Under the pieces are notes generated by a model. It was not told the DNA's origin, made no database searches, and was given only the letters and a program-made list of their open reading frames with translations. Position numbers and translations under genes: made by a program. From positions 1 to 37,500 of the forward strand of contig NZ_JAKZLF010000041.1 in the NCBI RefSeq assembly GCF_022808855.1: 37,500 bases of DNA, read 5' to 3'. Source of the DNA: Anaeromyxobacter soli (GTDB lineage Bacteria; Myxococcota; Myxococcia; Myxococcales; Anaeromyxobacteraceae). Positions 7,395 through 14,141 of this stretch are shown piece after piece (position 1 is the first letter of the stretch; each line of letters opens with the position of its first letter).

Positions 7395-8765
7395 ATGGAC
7401 GCCCACCCGATGGATCTGCTGCCGGGCGAGCTCGACGCGCTCGGCGCCGCGCTCGACGAGGAGCGATTCCGGCACGTCGCCGGCCTCGAGCCGGAGCCGG
7501 CGCTCGCCCGGCTGTTCGCCGTTCATCCGCGCGCGGCGCACCGCGACACGGTGAAGGCGCTGCGCGAGGCGGGGGACGAGCCGCTCGCGGCCCGGGTCGG
7601 CGCGCTCCGCGCCGAGCGCGCGGCCGCGGAGGACGAGGAGGCGTGGCGCGCCGCCGAGGCGCGGGGCGCGGCGCGCGGGCCGGACGGCATCGCCTCGCTC
7701 GCCGCGCTCGAGGTGGCGCTCCTCCGCGAGCGGGACCGGGCGCGGCGGCTCGAGTTCGCCCGCGCGGCCGCGGAGGCGCTCGCGCCGGCCGCCTCCCTCC
7801 GCGAGCGCGCCGCCGAGGCCCGCGCGCGCGCGCGCGCGGAGGTCGGGCTCGCGCCGGACTGGCGCATCGTGGTGGAGGGAGACGCGACGCTCGCCGCGTC
7901 CGACGACGCCTGGCGCGACGTCCTCGCCTTCGCCGCGCGCCGCGAGCTCGGGCTCGCGCCGCACCCGGCGGGCGACCTCGCCCGCGCCGACCTCCTCGAC
8001 CTCGCGGAGGCGCCGCGCTACGACGGCCTCTTCCGCCCCGGCATGCTCCCCCTCGCGCTGAAGCTCACCCTCGAGCCGCTCGGCCTCGATCTCGGCCGCG
8101 CGCGGATCGACGACGCCGCGCGCCCCGCGAAGTGGCCGGGGGCGCACGCGGTCGGCGCGCGCGTCTCGTTCCGGCCGCGCGGCGGCGCGGGCGACTGGCA
8201 CGACCTCCTCGCCGCGGTGGCGCGCGCGCTCGCCGCGGGGGCGGCGCGCCCGCACCGCCGCGATCCCCTGCTCGGCGAGGCCCTCGCGTGGCTCCTCGGC
8301 TCGCTCCTCCTCGAGCCGCGCTGGCTCCACGACCGGGCCGACGTGGATCGCCGCCAGGCGACGGACGTCGTGCGCGCGCTCGCCCTGCGGCGGCTCCTCT
8401 CGCTGCGCGCCGACGCGGCGGCGCTGCGCGTCGCCACCGAGGTCGAGCGGGGCCTCTCGGGCGCGGCCTGGCGGCAGGCGCACCGCGAGGCGCTCACCGC
8501 GGCCACGGGCGCCGAGTGGGAGCTCGCCCGCGCGTCGCGCGACGCCGACGCGGCCCGGCTCGGCGCGGCGCTCGCGGGCGCGGCCGCGGGCGAGGCGCTC
8601 CGGCGCGGGCTCGTCGAGCGGTTCGACGAGGACTGGTGGCGGAACCCGCGGACCGCTGCGCACCTCGCCGGGCTCCTCGCGGCCGGGCGGCTCCCGGAGA
8701 CGGAGGAGCCGCCGGCGCCCGTGCTGGCGGCGCGGCGGCTCGTGGAGAAGCTCGAGGGGCGGTGA
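7395..8765 (+). CDS. M3-peptidase-like protein lacking the HExxH site
   Basis: This 456-residue soluble, Ala/Arg/Leu-rich protein is mostly helical. The C-terminal half follows the layout I recall for M3-type oligopeptidase relatives: VSFRPRGGAGDWHDLL, then a helix, then DPLLGEALAWLLGSLLLEPRWL, and finally ERFDEDWWRNPRTAAHLAGLL near the end. Where the family has the zinc motif HExxH, this protein reads A-A-V-A-R (residues 273-277, bases 8211-8225). The downstream Glu of GEALAW, equivalent to the third ligand, is kept. It is therefore probably not a zinc peptidase. Start: GGAGG at 7378-7382 abuts ATG 7383 but sits 12 bases before ATG 7395, so 7395 is preferred. No functional neighbour. Coding is firm, family is my alignment from memory. 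Confidence 0.7.
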   Translation: MDAHPMDLLPGELDALGAALDEERFRHVAGLEPEPALARLFAVHPRAAHRDTVKALREAGDEPLAARVGALRAERAAAEDEEAWRAAEARGAARGPDGIASLAALEVALLRERDRARRLEFARAAAEALAPAASLRERAAEARARARAEVGLAPDWRIVVEGDATLAASDDAWRDVLAFAARRELGLAPHPAGDLARADLLDLAEAPRYDGLFRPGMLPLALKLTLEPLGLDLGRARIDDAARPAKWPGAHAVGARVSFRPRGGAGDWHDLLAAVARALAAGAARPHRRDPLLGEALAWLLGSLLLEPRWLHDRADVDRRQATDVVRALALRRLLSLRADAAALRVATEVERGLSGAAWRQAHREALTAATGAEWELARASRDADAARLGAALAGAAAGEALRRGLVERFDEDWWRNPRTAAHLAGLLAAGRLPETEEPPAPVLAARRLVEKLEGR

Positions 8766-8785
8766 GGGTGCCCGGGCCCGCCGGC

Positions 8786-9121
8786 CTAGGCCTTCCTGCG
8801 GAGCGCGCGGACGATCTTCTCCTTCGTGCGCGACGGCACCGGGGTGGGCGCCGGCCTCGCGCGCCGCGCCTCGTGTGCGGCCCTGTGCTCCTTCCACCGC
8901 CGGTGCGCCTCGATCTCGTAGGCGAGCAGCTCGATCTCGAGGTCGGTGAGGCCCGCGCCCGCCTTCTCGAGCGGGGCGGCCCGGGGCGGCGCCGCGCCGA
9001 GGCGCATCCGGAGGACCTTCTCCTCCTCGGGCGCGAGCTCCTTCGCGGGGGAGCGCCGGAGCGCGGCCTGCGCCGTGCCCTCGGTGACCACCGCGACGCC
9101 GGGCTTCTTCTTCTTGTCCAT
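8786..9121 (-). CDS. Small charged protein, unknown function
   Basis: About 111 residues, starting MDKKKKPGVAVVTEG. An alternative ATG nine bases upstream (9130) would add three residues; neither has a clear Shine-Dalgarno. The middle is an acidic/basic amphipathic stretch (ELAPEEEKVLRMRLG) and a likely helix, LTDLEIELLAYEIEAHRRWKEH, followed by an Arg/Pro-rich tail ending KIVRALRRKA. No signal peptide, membrane helix, Cys or known motif. The upstream extension to 9217 is not credible coding: its Cys/Pro-rich composition is unlike the rest. It lies between the pseudopeptidase (convergent) and the CoA-binding gene (divergent). Codon pattern looks real, the function is unknown. Confidence 0.6.
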   Translation of the reverse strand: MDKKKKPGVAVVTEGTAQAALRRSPAKELAPEEEKVLRMRLGAAPPRAAPLEKAGAGLTDLEIELLAYEIEAHRRWKEHRAAHEARRARPAPTPVPSRTKEKIVRALRRKA

Positions 9122-9188
9122 GGAGGTCATGGTAGGCGCGCACTGCCCCCTGTCCATTTTTCGCGAGGCCCCTCGGCCGCAGGGCAGA

Positions 9189-9206
9189 CGTGGGATCAAG
9201 CCCACG
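9189..9206. promoter_or_regulatory. Operator-like dyad CGTGGG-N6-CCCACG
   Basis: A perfect 6-bp inverted repeat with a 6-base spacer lies in the 203-base gap between two divergent genes (8786-9121 and 9325-9771). It may bind a dimeric regulator; no regulator gene adjoins it. Confidence 0.3.
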
Positions 9207-9250
9207 ATATCGCACACGATTCTCCACCCCGACCCCGCGTGATTTCCAGG

Positions 9251-9320
9251 CGTTGGGGGTCCCGTTCGCGCCGTTGCGCGGCGCCCTCACGCCCGGCATG
9301 TTGTGCCCCCAACGGAGGAA
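9251..9320 (+). promoter_or_regulatory. Structured leader of the CoA-binding gene
   Basis: A perfect 9-bp inverted repeat, CGTTGGGGG (9251-9259) with CCCCCAACG (9306-9314), encloses a smaller stem, GCGCC (9268-9272) with GGCGC (9280-9284). The outer 3' arm ends on the first base of the Shine-Dalgarno GGAGGAA (9314-9320), five bases before the ATG at 9325. If transcribed, the stem would sit directly against the ribosome-binding site. Confidence 0.45.
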
Positions 9321-9324
9321 GGGC

Positions 9325-9771
9325 ATGGCCGACTGGCGCGACAACATCCTCGAGGACGAAGCGGCGATCCGCGCGCTCCTGCGGTCCACACGGCGGGTGG
9401 CCGTCCTCGGCATCAAGACCGAGGCGCAGGCGAGCCAGGCGGCCTTCTACGTCCCGAAGTACCTCGCCGACGTGGGCGTCGAGATCGTGCCGGTGCCGGT
9501 GTACTACCCGGAGGTCCGGGAGATCCTCGGCCGGCGCGTGTACCGGAAGGTCGCGGACGTGCCGGGGGAGCTCGACCTCGTGGACGTGTTCCGCCGGCCG
9601 AAGGACGTCCCGGCGCACGTCGACGACCTGCTCGAGAAGCGGCCGCGCGCCGTCTGGCTCCAGCTCGGCATCCGGAACGACGCCGCCGCCGAGCGGCTCG
9701 CCCGCGCGGGGATACAGGTCGTCCAGGACCGCTGTCTCATGGTCGACTGGAGGCGGCTCGTCGCCGGGTGA
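9325..9771 (+). CDS. CoA-binding protein (YccU-like)
   Basis: This 148-residue Rossmann-fold protein belongs to the small CoA_binding family, relatives of the N-terminal CoA-binding domain of succinyl-CoA synthetase alpha. RRVAVLGIKTEAQASQAAFYVPKYLADVG is the first strand and helix. VPVYYPEVREILGRRVYRKVADVP is the nucleotide-side loop region with the conserved G..vy.sl.diP pattern. The end has WLQLGIRNDAAAERLARAGIQVVQDRCLMVDW, where family members have WlQ.Gi....a...ag...v.drC...e. The start is ATG 9325, set by a strong GGAGGAA five bases upstream; the frame remains open to 9190, but that part lacks homology. Biochemical role unknown; possibly acyl-CoA sensing. Next gene is convergent. Confidence 0.9.
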   Translation: MADWRDNILEDEAAIRALLRSTRRVAVLGIKTEAQASQAAFYVPKYLADVGVEIVPVPVYYPEVREILGRRVYRKVADVPGELDLVDVFRRPKDVPAHVDDLLEKRPRAVWLQLGIRNDAAAERLARAGIQVVQDRCLMVDWRRLVAG

Positions 9772-9805
9772 GGCGAGGGCGCGCCGGCGGGCGGGATCCG
9801 CGCGC

Positions 9806-10840
9806 CTACTGCTCGTCGTCGGCCGGCTCGGACCCGCCCGCCTCGGCCTCGGTCTTCTTCTTGAGCCCCGCGGCCTCGAGCGCCCCAGCCACCCCGGGCG
9901 GCTTGCGGACGTCGGGCAGGGGCGACTTCGGCGGCTGGATCGCGGCGGCCTTCTCGCCGAGCGACGTCACCTGCGCGAGGAGCTCCACGGTGGCGCGCAC
10001 GCCGGGGGCGTCCTTCACGGTGAACGCGCCGGCGATCCGGACGCGCAGCGGGGCGCCGGTCTGGGCGTCGAGGAGGAGCTCGCCGTCGGCGGACTCCGGC
10101 ACGCGGCCGTCGAGGAACTTGAACCGGACGGCGGTGTCGGGATCGGCCTTGCCGGCAGGCAGGGCGCGTGCCTTCGTCCCCGGCGCGGCGCCGGGCGCGA
10201 GCGCGAGCCGGTAGCGGCGCGCGGCGCGGCCGAGCACCGTCGCGTCCCCGGCGGGCTCGATGGCGAGGGCGCCGCCGTAGAGCGCCGCGAGCGCGCGGGC
10301 GACGTGGAAGCTGTCCTCGCGGAACCGCCGCGCGTCGCGGCCGTGATCGGTCGGGCGCTCACGGAACGGCGCGAACCGGGCCCGGGCGTAGGTCATCCCG
10401 CCCGCCCAGACGATCTGCTTGCCGGTGTCGGAGCCGGGTCCGAGCCCGGGATCGACGTCCGCCTCGACCTGGAACTCGCCGGTCGCGGCCTGGAGGATGC
10501 GGTGGCGCTCCAGGGCGTGGACCCTGGGCGGCGGCGGAGGAGGGGGCACGAACGGCGCCGGCTGGCCTTCCGCGGCGGGCGGCGGGGGCGGCGTGGGCTC
10601 GGCGGAGCCCTCGCTCGCGACCGTCCAGTCGACCGCGGCCGACCACTCGAACGAGCCGAGGGCCCGCGCGACGTCGTCCGCGGAGAGGGCGAGCGCCTCG
10701 CCCGGCTTCGAGAAGTCGAACGCGGTGTGCGCGGCGCGCTCGGCCTCGGCCTCGGCCTTGAGCCGCTCCTTCCCCTCGGAGCCGGAGCGGGAGCAGGCCG
10801 CGACGACGGCGGCGAGGGCGAGGGCGAGCGTGCGGGTCAT
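9806..10840 (-). CDS. Putative lipoprotein, unknown function
   Basis: 344 residues. The N terminus MTRTLALALAAVVAAC is a short lipoprotein signal with lipobox V-A-A-C, Cys at 16, so it should be lipidated and envelope-anchored. After it come a charged linker, then a Pro-rich low-complexity stretch (about residues 80-108) with runs of PPPPP and PPPPPPP. The rest is beta-rich, with repeated short strands such as FQVEADVDPGLG, YRLALAPG and LLLDAQTGAPLRVRIAG, which recall lipid/outer-membrane carrier-like folds but match no family I recognise. An acidic tail ends ADDEQ. Start: the ATG at 10840 is fixed by the signal peptide; the upstream extension to 11032 is Arg-rich noncoding. It has no Shine-Dalgarno but a TAGAGT ends 10 bases upstream. 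Confidence 0.8.
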   Translation of the reverse strand: MTRTLALALAAVVAACSRSGSEGKERLKAEAEAERAAHTAFDFSKPGEALALSADDVARALGSFEWSAAVDWTVASEGSAEPTPPPPPAAEGQPAPFVPPPPPPPRVHALERHRILQAATGEFQVEADVDPGLGPGSDTGKQIVWAGGMTYARARFAPFRERPTDHGRDARRFREDSFHVARALAALYGGALAIEPAGDATVLGRAARRYRLALAPGAAPGTKARALPAGKADPDTAVRFKFLDGRVPESADGELLLDAQTGAPLRVRIAGAFTVKDAPGVRATVELLAQVTSLGEKAAAIQPPKSPLPDVRKPPGVAGALEAAGLKKKTEAEAGGSEPADDEQ

Positions 10841-10850
10841 GCGGGCCGCG

Positions 10851-10856
10851 ACTCTA
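10851..10856 (-). promoter_or_regulatory. -10-like hexamer TAGAGT before the lipoprotein start
   Basis: On the minus strand TAGAGT (TANNNT type) ends 10 bases before the ATG at 10840. No Shine-Dalgarno is present, so a near-leaderless transcript is possible. Confidence 0.35.
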
Positions 10857-10890
10857 GACCGGAAGGGACCGGAGGCGCCACGGCGCCTCC

Positions 10891-12633
10891 CTACGACACC
10901 CGGAGCAGGCGCGAGGGCACGAGCCGCCCCGGCGCGAGGGCGGTGCGCTGCGAGTCGCCGCCGGTCGCGGACGCGCTCGCCTCGACGTCCGCGAAGGCCA
11001 CCCGGCCCTCGGCCCAGAGCAGGCGATCGCACAGGTGGAGGAGCTCAGCGAGCCCGTCGCGCGTCACCGCCGAGACCGGCACGCCCTCCTCGCGGTGCGC
11101 GAGCGCGGCGCCCTCGCCCGGCGGCAGCCGGTCGGTCTTGTTGAACACGAGCAGCCGCTGCTTCTCCTCGAGGCCGAGCGAGGCGAGGATCTTCTCGACC
11201 GCCGCGATCTGCTCCGGGTGCCGCGGGTCGGAGGCGTCCACGACGTGCAGCAGGAGGTCCGCGTCGGTGAGCTCCTCGAGCGTGGCGCGGAACGCGTTCA
11301 CGAGATCGGGCGGCAGGTCGCGGATGAAGCCGACGGTGTCGGTGATGATGACCTCGCGGTCCCGCGGGAACCTGAGCCGGCGGCTCGTCGGGTCGAGCGT
11401 CGCGAAGAGCTTGTCCTCGGCGAGCACCGCCGAGTCGGTGAGCGCGTTGAGCAGCGTGGACTTGCCGGCGTTCGTGTAGCCCACGATGGAGAGCACCGGC
11501 AGGCCGCGGTCGTTCCGCTGCTTGCGGCGGAGCTGGCGGTTCGAGCCGAGCGCCTCGATGCGCCGCTCGAGCGCGGTGATCCGGTCGCGCACGCGGCGGC
11601 GGTCGATCTCGAGCTTCGTCTCGCCCGGGCCGCGCCCGCCGATGCCGCCGGCGAGCCGCGAGAGCGAGTCGTCGCGGCCGACCAGGCGCGGGTAGAGGTA
11701 CTTGAGCTGGGCGAGCTCGACCTGGAGCTTGCCGTCGGCGCTCTGCGCGCGCTGCGCGAAGATGTCGAGGATGAGCTGGGTGCGGTCGAGGATCTTGAGG
11801 CTCGTCGCCTCGGCGATGTGGCGCGCCTGCGACGGGGACAGCTCCGCGTCGAACACGATCACCGTGGCCATGAGCTGCATCGAGCGCAGCACCACGTCCT
11901 CGAGCTTGCCCTTGCCGATGAGGTAGCGCGGGTCGGGATCGCGGCGGAGCTGGACGGTCGCGTCGATCACCTCGACCCCCGCGGTCCGCGCGAGCTCCTT
12001 CAGCTCCTCGAGCGACGACTCCGCGTCGGCGCGGGTGCGGCCCTTGCCGCCGAAGCCGACCAGGATCGCCCGCTCGCGCCCGCCCGTGCGGCGCACCGCG
12101 CGCGCCCGGGCGAACTCCTCCTCGAGCGCGAGCGCCCCGCCGAGCGCGTCGTAGGAGAGCTCGTGGACGCTCGCCGCCTCCTCGTCCTTCCACATCGCGC
12201 CCTGCGCGTTCTCCGGCACGAGGTGCGCGTAGTGCACCTTGCCCGGGAACCCGTCCTCGCGGACCTCGATCGCCGCGACGAGGTCGAGGCGCAGGAGCGC
12301 GAGGTCGGTGTGGTCGTCGCGCGTGAGCGGCTCGCCGTTGAGGTGCGTGTGCACGAGCCGCAGGCCGCGCAGGCGGCTCTCGCCGGCGCGGCCGCGCCCC
12401 ACGTCGGGCAGCTCGAGCTTGCGGGCGTCGCCCACGATGACCGACTGGACGTCCCCCTTTCGGTCGAGGAGCACCCCGATCTGCCGGTTCGTCTCGTGCG
12501 ACACCTCGGTGAGGTGGCGGGCGAGCTCCGGGGTCACGATCGAGCCGTCGTCGACGCGGCGGCGATAGGTGCGGCGGAGGGCGTGGAGCTGCGAGGGCTT
12601 GAGGCCGAGGGTGTTCCCTAGAACGTCTTGCAT
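10891..12633 (-). CDS. hflX: GTPase HflX, long form with an extra N-terminal domain
   Basis: 580 residues, against about 430 for the E. coli protein. HflX is a ribosome-associated GTPase that splits stalled or stressed 70S ribosomes. The classical HflX N-domain starts near residue 185 ([11 protein letters not shown]) and contains [11 protein letters not shown] and [17 protein letters not shown] coiled coil with [19 protein letters not shown] follows, then the G domain: G1 [10 protein letters not shown]2/G3 TLDPTSR and DTVGF, G4 NKTD. Residues 1-180 are additional; within them [13 protein letters not shown] (95-107) resembles the RadC/JAMM HxH...S/TxxD metal motif (see findings). The ATG at 12633 has no Shine-Dalgarno; TATGCT lies 12 bases upstream. 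Family call is certain, the N-domain assignment is my inference. Confidence 0.95.
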   Translation of the reverse strand: MQDVLGNTLGLKPSQLHALRRTYRRRVDDGSIVTPELARHLTEVSHETNRQIGVLLDRKGDVQSVIVGDARKLELPDVGRGRAGESRLRGLRLVHTHLNGEPLTRDDHTDLALLRLDLVAAIEVREDGFPGKVHYAHLVPENAQGAMWKDEEAASVHELSYDALGGALALEEEFARARAVRRTGGRERAILVGFGGKGRTRADAESSLEELKELARTAGVEVIDATVQLRRDPDPRYLIGKGKLEDVVLRSMQLMATVIVFDAELSPSQARHIAEATSLKILDRTQLILDIFAQRAQSADGKLQVELAQLKYLYPRLVGRDDSLSRLAGGIGGRGPGETKLEIDRRRVRDRITALERRIEALGSNRQLRRKQRNDRGLPVLSIVGYTNAGKSTLLNALTDSAVLAEDKLFATLDPTSRRLRFPRDREVIITDTVGFIRDLPPDLVNAFRATLEELTDADLLLHVVDASDPRHPEQIAAVEKILASLGLEEKQRLLVFNKTDRLPPGEGAALAHREEGVPVSAVTRDGLAELLHLCDRLLWAEGRVAFADVEASASATGGDSQRTALAPGRLVPSRLLRVS

Positions 12634-12645
12634 TTGCCGGCGTGC

Positions 12646-12651
12646 AGCATA
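12646..12651 (-). promoter_or_regulatory. -10-like hexamer TATGCT before hflX
   Basis: Minus-strand TATGCT ends 12 bases before the hflX ATG, which lacks a Shine-Dalgarno. No convincing -35 is visible. Confidence 0.35.
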
Positions 12652-12691
12652 GCCACGGGCGCGGCGCCGATCGAGCGGATCTGCCCGGTCG

Positions 12692-12735
12692 CGCCCTCAA
12701 CCCCGAGCGGTCGCGAGCGGGGAGCCGCGAGGGCG
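12692..12735 (-). terminator. Nested stem between the STAS gene and hflX
   Basis: CGCCCTC (12692-12698) pairs with GAGGGCG (12729-12735), and inside it CCCCG (12701-12705) pairs with CGGGG (12718-12722) around a 12-base loop. It lies after the STAS stop and upstream of the hflX -10-like hexamer. No T-run follows on either strand, so it could be a terminator, an mRNA 3'-end stem or chance. Confidence 0.35.
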
Positions 12736-12776
12736 AGGCCTCGCTTCGAGCGGCGCGACGCGCGGGCGGCCCCCCG

Positions 12777-13085
12777 TCAGGCCGCCTCGGTCTCCGCGCC
12801 CAGGTCCACTCCCGCGGTGTCGATGCGGAGGTAGCGCAGGAGCCGCAGGTGGTGCTGCCGGAGGCCGCGCACCACCACGTGGCGGGGGCGGGCGGCGAGC
12901 GCCTGGGCGAGGAAGGCGACCCCGAAGTCGTGGAACTCGCGCACGTGGGTGAGATCGAGGTGCACCGCCTCGTCCACGGCGCCCTCGGCGAGCGCGCGCG
13001 TGACGCGCTGGGCCGCGGGCACATCGAAGACGCCCTCGAGCTGCAGGAGGCGCACGGGTCCCGCCGTCGGTCTGTTCGCGCTCAT
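12777..13085 (-). CDS. STAS-domain protein (anti-sigma antagonist-like)
   Basis: This 102-residue protein is a single STAS domain: VRLLQLEGVFDVPAAQRV (11-28) is the first strand pair and helix, AVHLDLTHVREFHDFGVAFLAQAL (40-63) the central strand and helix, then RHVVVRGLRQHHLRLLRYLRID. SpoIIAA-type antagonists carry D-S-S-G at the strand-helix junction, the second Ser being phosphorylated by the anti-sigma kinase. Here the segment reads H-D-F-G, with F54 in place of the acceptor Ser. It is therefore probably not controlled by that phosphorylation. Start: ATG 13085 is preceded by GGGGGGAAAGAG, a strong ribosome-binding site, so the longer reading to 13106 is rejected. Partner unknown; no kinase or phosphatase adjoins it. 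Confidence 0.82.
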   Translation of the reverse strand: MSANRPTAGPVRLLQLEGVFDVPAAQRVTRALAEGAVDEAVHLDLTHVREFHDFGVAFLAQALAARPRHVVVRGLRQHHLRLLRYLRIDTAGVDLGAETEAA

Positions 13086-13098
13086 CTCTCTTTCCCCC

Positions 13099-13114
13099 CG
13101 CGGCACACGCCGCG
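13099..13114. promoter_or_regulatory. Dyad CGCGGC-ACAC-GCCGCG upstream of the STAS start
   Basis: A perfect 6-bp inverted repeat with a 4-base spacer lies directly upstream of the STAS gene's ribosome-binding site. It could be an operator or a 5' stem in the mRNA. Confidence 0.35.
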
Positions 13115-13201
13115 AGACGGGACGAGGTGGAAGATCCGTGCCGAGGGACGGCCCGGGGCGGCATACACGCTTCGTTCACGCAGGTCCGCGTTCCGACTGG
13201 C

Positions 13202-13218
13202 GATGCGCGCGGCGCATC
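13202..13218. promoter_or_regulatory. Palindrome GATGCGC-GCG-GCGCATC
   Basis: A perfect 7-bp dyad with a 3-base centre lies in the middle of the 243-base divergent gap between the STAS and HAD genes. This is an operator-like geometry. Confidence 0.4.
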
Positions 13219-13328
13219 ACGAGGGGGATGCCCCGTTCGACCCTGTGTACGGGTCGCCCCAGGGTCGGGCTGCCGGAGCCGCGCGCAAGCGGGTGCCGCG
13301 CCGGCGGGCAACACCCACCTTCACGGAC

Positions 13329-14000
13329 ATGGCCCCTCCGGAGGCGGTGCTCTTCGACGTGGACGGGACGCTCGTGGACTCGGTCGACCTGCACGCGCAG
13401 GCGTGGCGCGAGGCGCTCCGGAGGTTCGGCAAGGACGTGCCGCTCGAGGAGGTGCGCAGGCAGATCGGCAAGGGCGGCGACGAGCTCATCCCGGTGTTCC
13501 TGTCGGAGGACGAGCGCGCGCGGGACGGCGAGGCGCTCGAGCGCTTCCGGGGCGAGCTGTGGAGGAGGGAGTACATGCCGCGCGTGAGGCCGCTCCCGGG
13601 AGCGGCGGAGCTCGTGCGGCGGGCGCACGACGCGGGGCTGCGCGTCGCGCTCGCCTCGAGCGGCAAGGAGGACGAGGTGGAGCACAACCGGCGGCTGCTC
13701 GGGATCGGCGCGCTGCTCGAGGGCGCGACGACCGCCGACGACGCGGAGCGGTCGAAGCCGCACCCGGACATCTTCGAGGCGGCGCTCGCGCGCGTGCACG
13801 CGCCGCCCGAGCGCGCGATGGCGGTGGGGGACTCGCCCTGGGACGCGCTCGCCGCGCGCCGCGCCGGCCTCCGCACGATCGGGCTCCTCTCCGGCGGCTT
13901 CGACGAGCGGGAGCTCCGCGGCGCGGGCTGCATCGCCATCTACGCCGGGCCCGAGGAGCTGCTCGCGCGCTTCGACGCGTCGCCGCTCGCGCGCGGGTGA
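13329..14000 (+). CDS. HAD-superfamily phosphatase/phosphatase-mutase-like hydrolase
   Basis: This 223-residue cytoplasmic hydrolase has HAD motif I FDVDGTLVDS (10-19) with nucleophile and acid Asp, and a helical cap (about 20-90) with QAWREALRRFG. Motif II is VALASSG, motif III Lys lies in ERSKPHPDIF, and motif IV is MAVGDSPWDALAARRAG. The layout is that of phosphoglycolate phosphatase and beta-phosphoglucomutase relatives. Substrate cannot be set from sequence. The ATG at 13329 starts MAPPEAVLFDVDGT, as expected for the family; no strong ribosome-binding site is visible. The longer frame upstream to 12642 is read-through of noncoding DNA. It is divergent from the STAS gene and followed on the same strand by the MFS transporter. 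Confidence 0.92.
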   Translation: MAPPEAVLFDVDGTLVDSVDLHAQAWREALRRFGKDVPLEEVRRQIGKGGDELIPVFLSEDERARDGEALERFRGELWRREYMPRVRPLPGAAELVRRAHDAGLRVALASSGKEDEVEHNRRLLGIGALLEGATTADDAERSKPHPDIFEAALARVHAPPERAMAVGDSPWDALAARRAGLRTIGLLSGGFDERELRGAGCIAIYAGPEELLARFDASPLARG

Positions 14001-14141
14001 GCCGCGCCGCGCTCCGCCGAGGCGCGCCGTGCCGGCGAGGTGCGGCGGCGCGCGAAGCAGCGCGTCATCGCGAGCGCGCCCGTCCCCGCGGCGGCGCCGC
14101 CTCGACTCCGCCGGCGGACTCTGCTTCACTCGCCGGCCAGC

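Noticed and set aside
7643..11479. 1278-codon plus-strand frame crossing four real genes
   Set aside because: It reads through genes on both strands and its product is Arg/Ala/Pro-rich noise.
13234..13270. Possible tRNA T-arm (GTTCGACCC)
   Set aside because: No acceptor stem, anticodon arm or CCA end can be built around it.
12642..13328. Extended N terminus for the HAD hydrolase
   Set aside because: The extension overlaps the STAS gene and has no homology; the HAD motif starts nine residues after ATG 13329.
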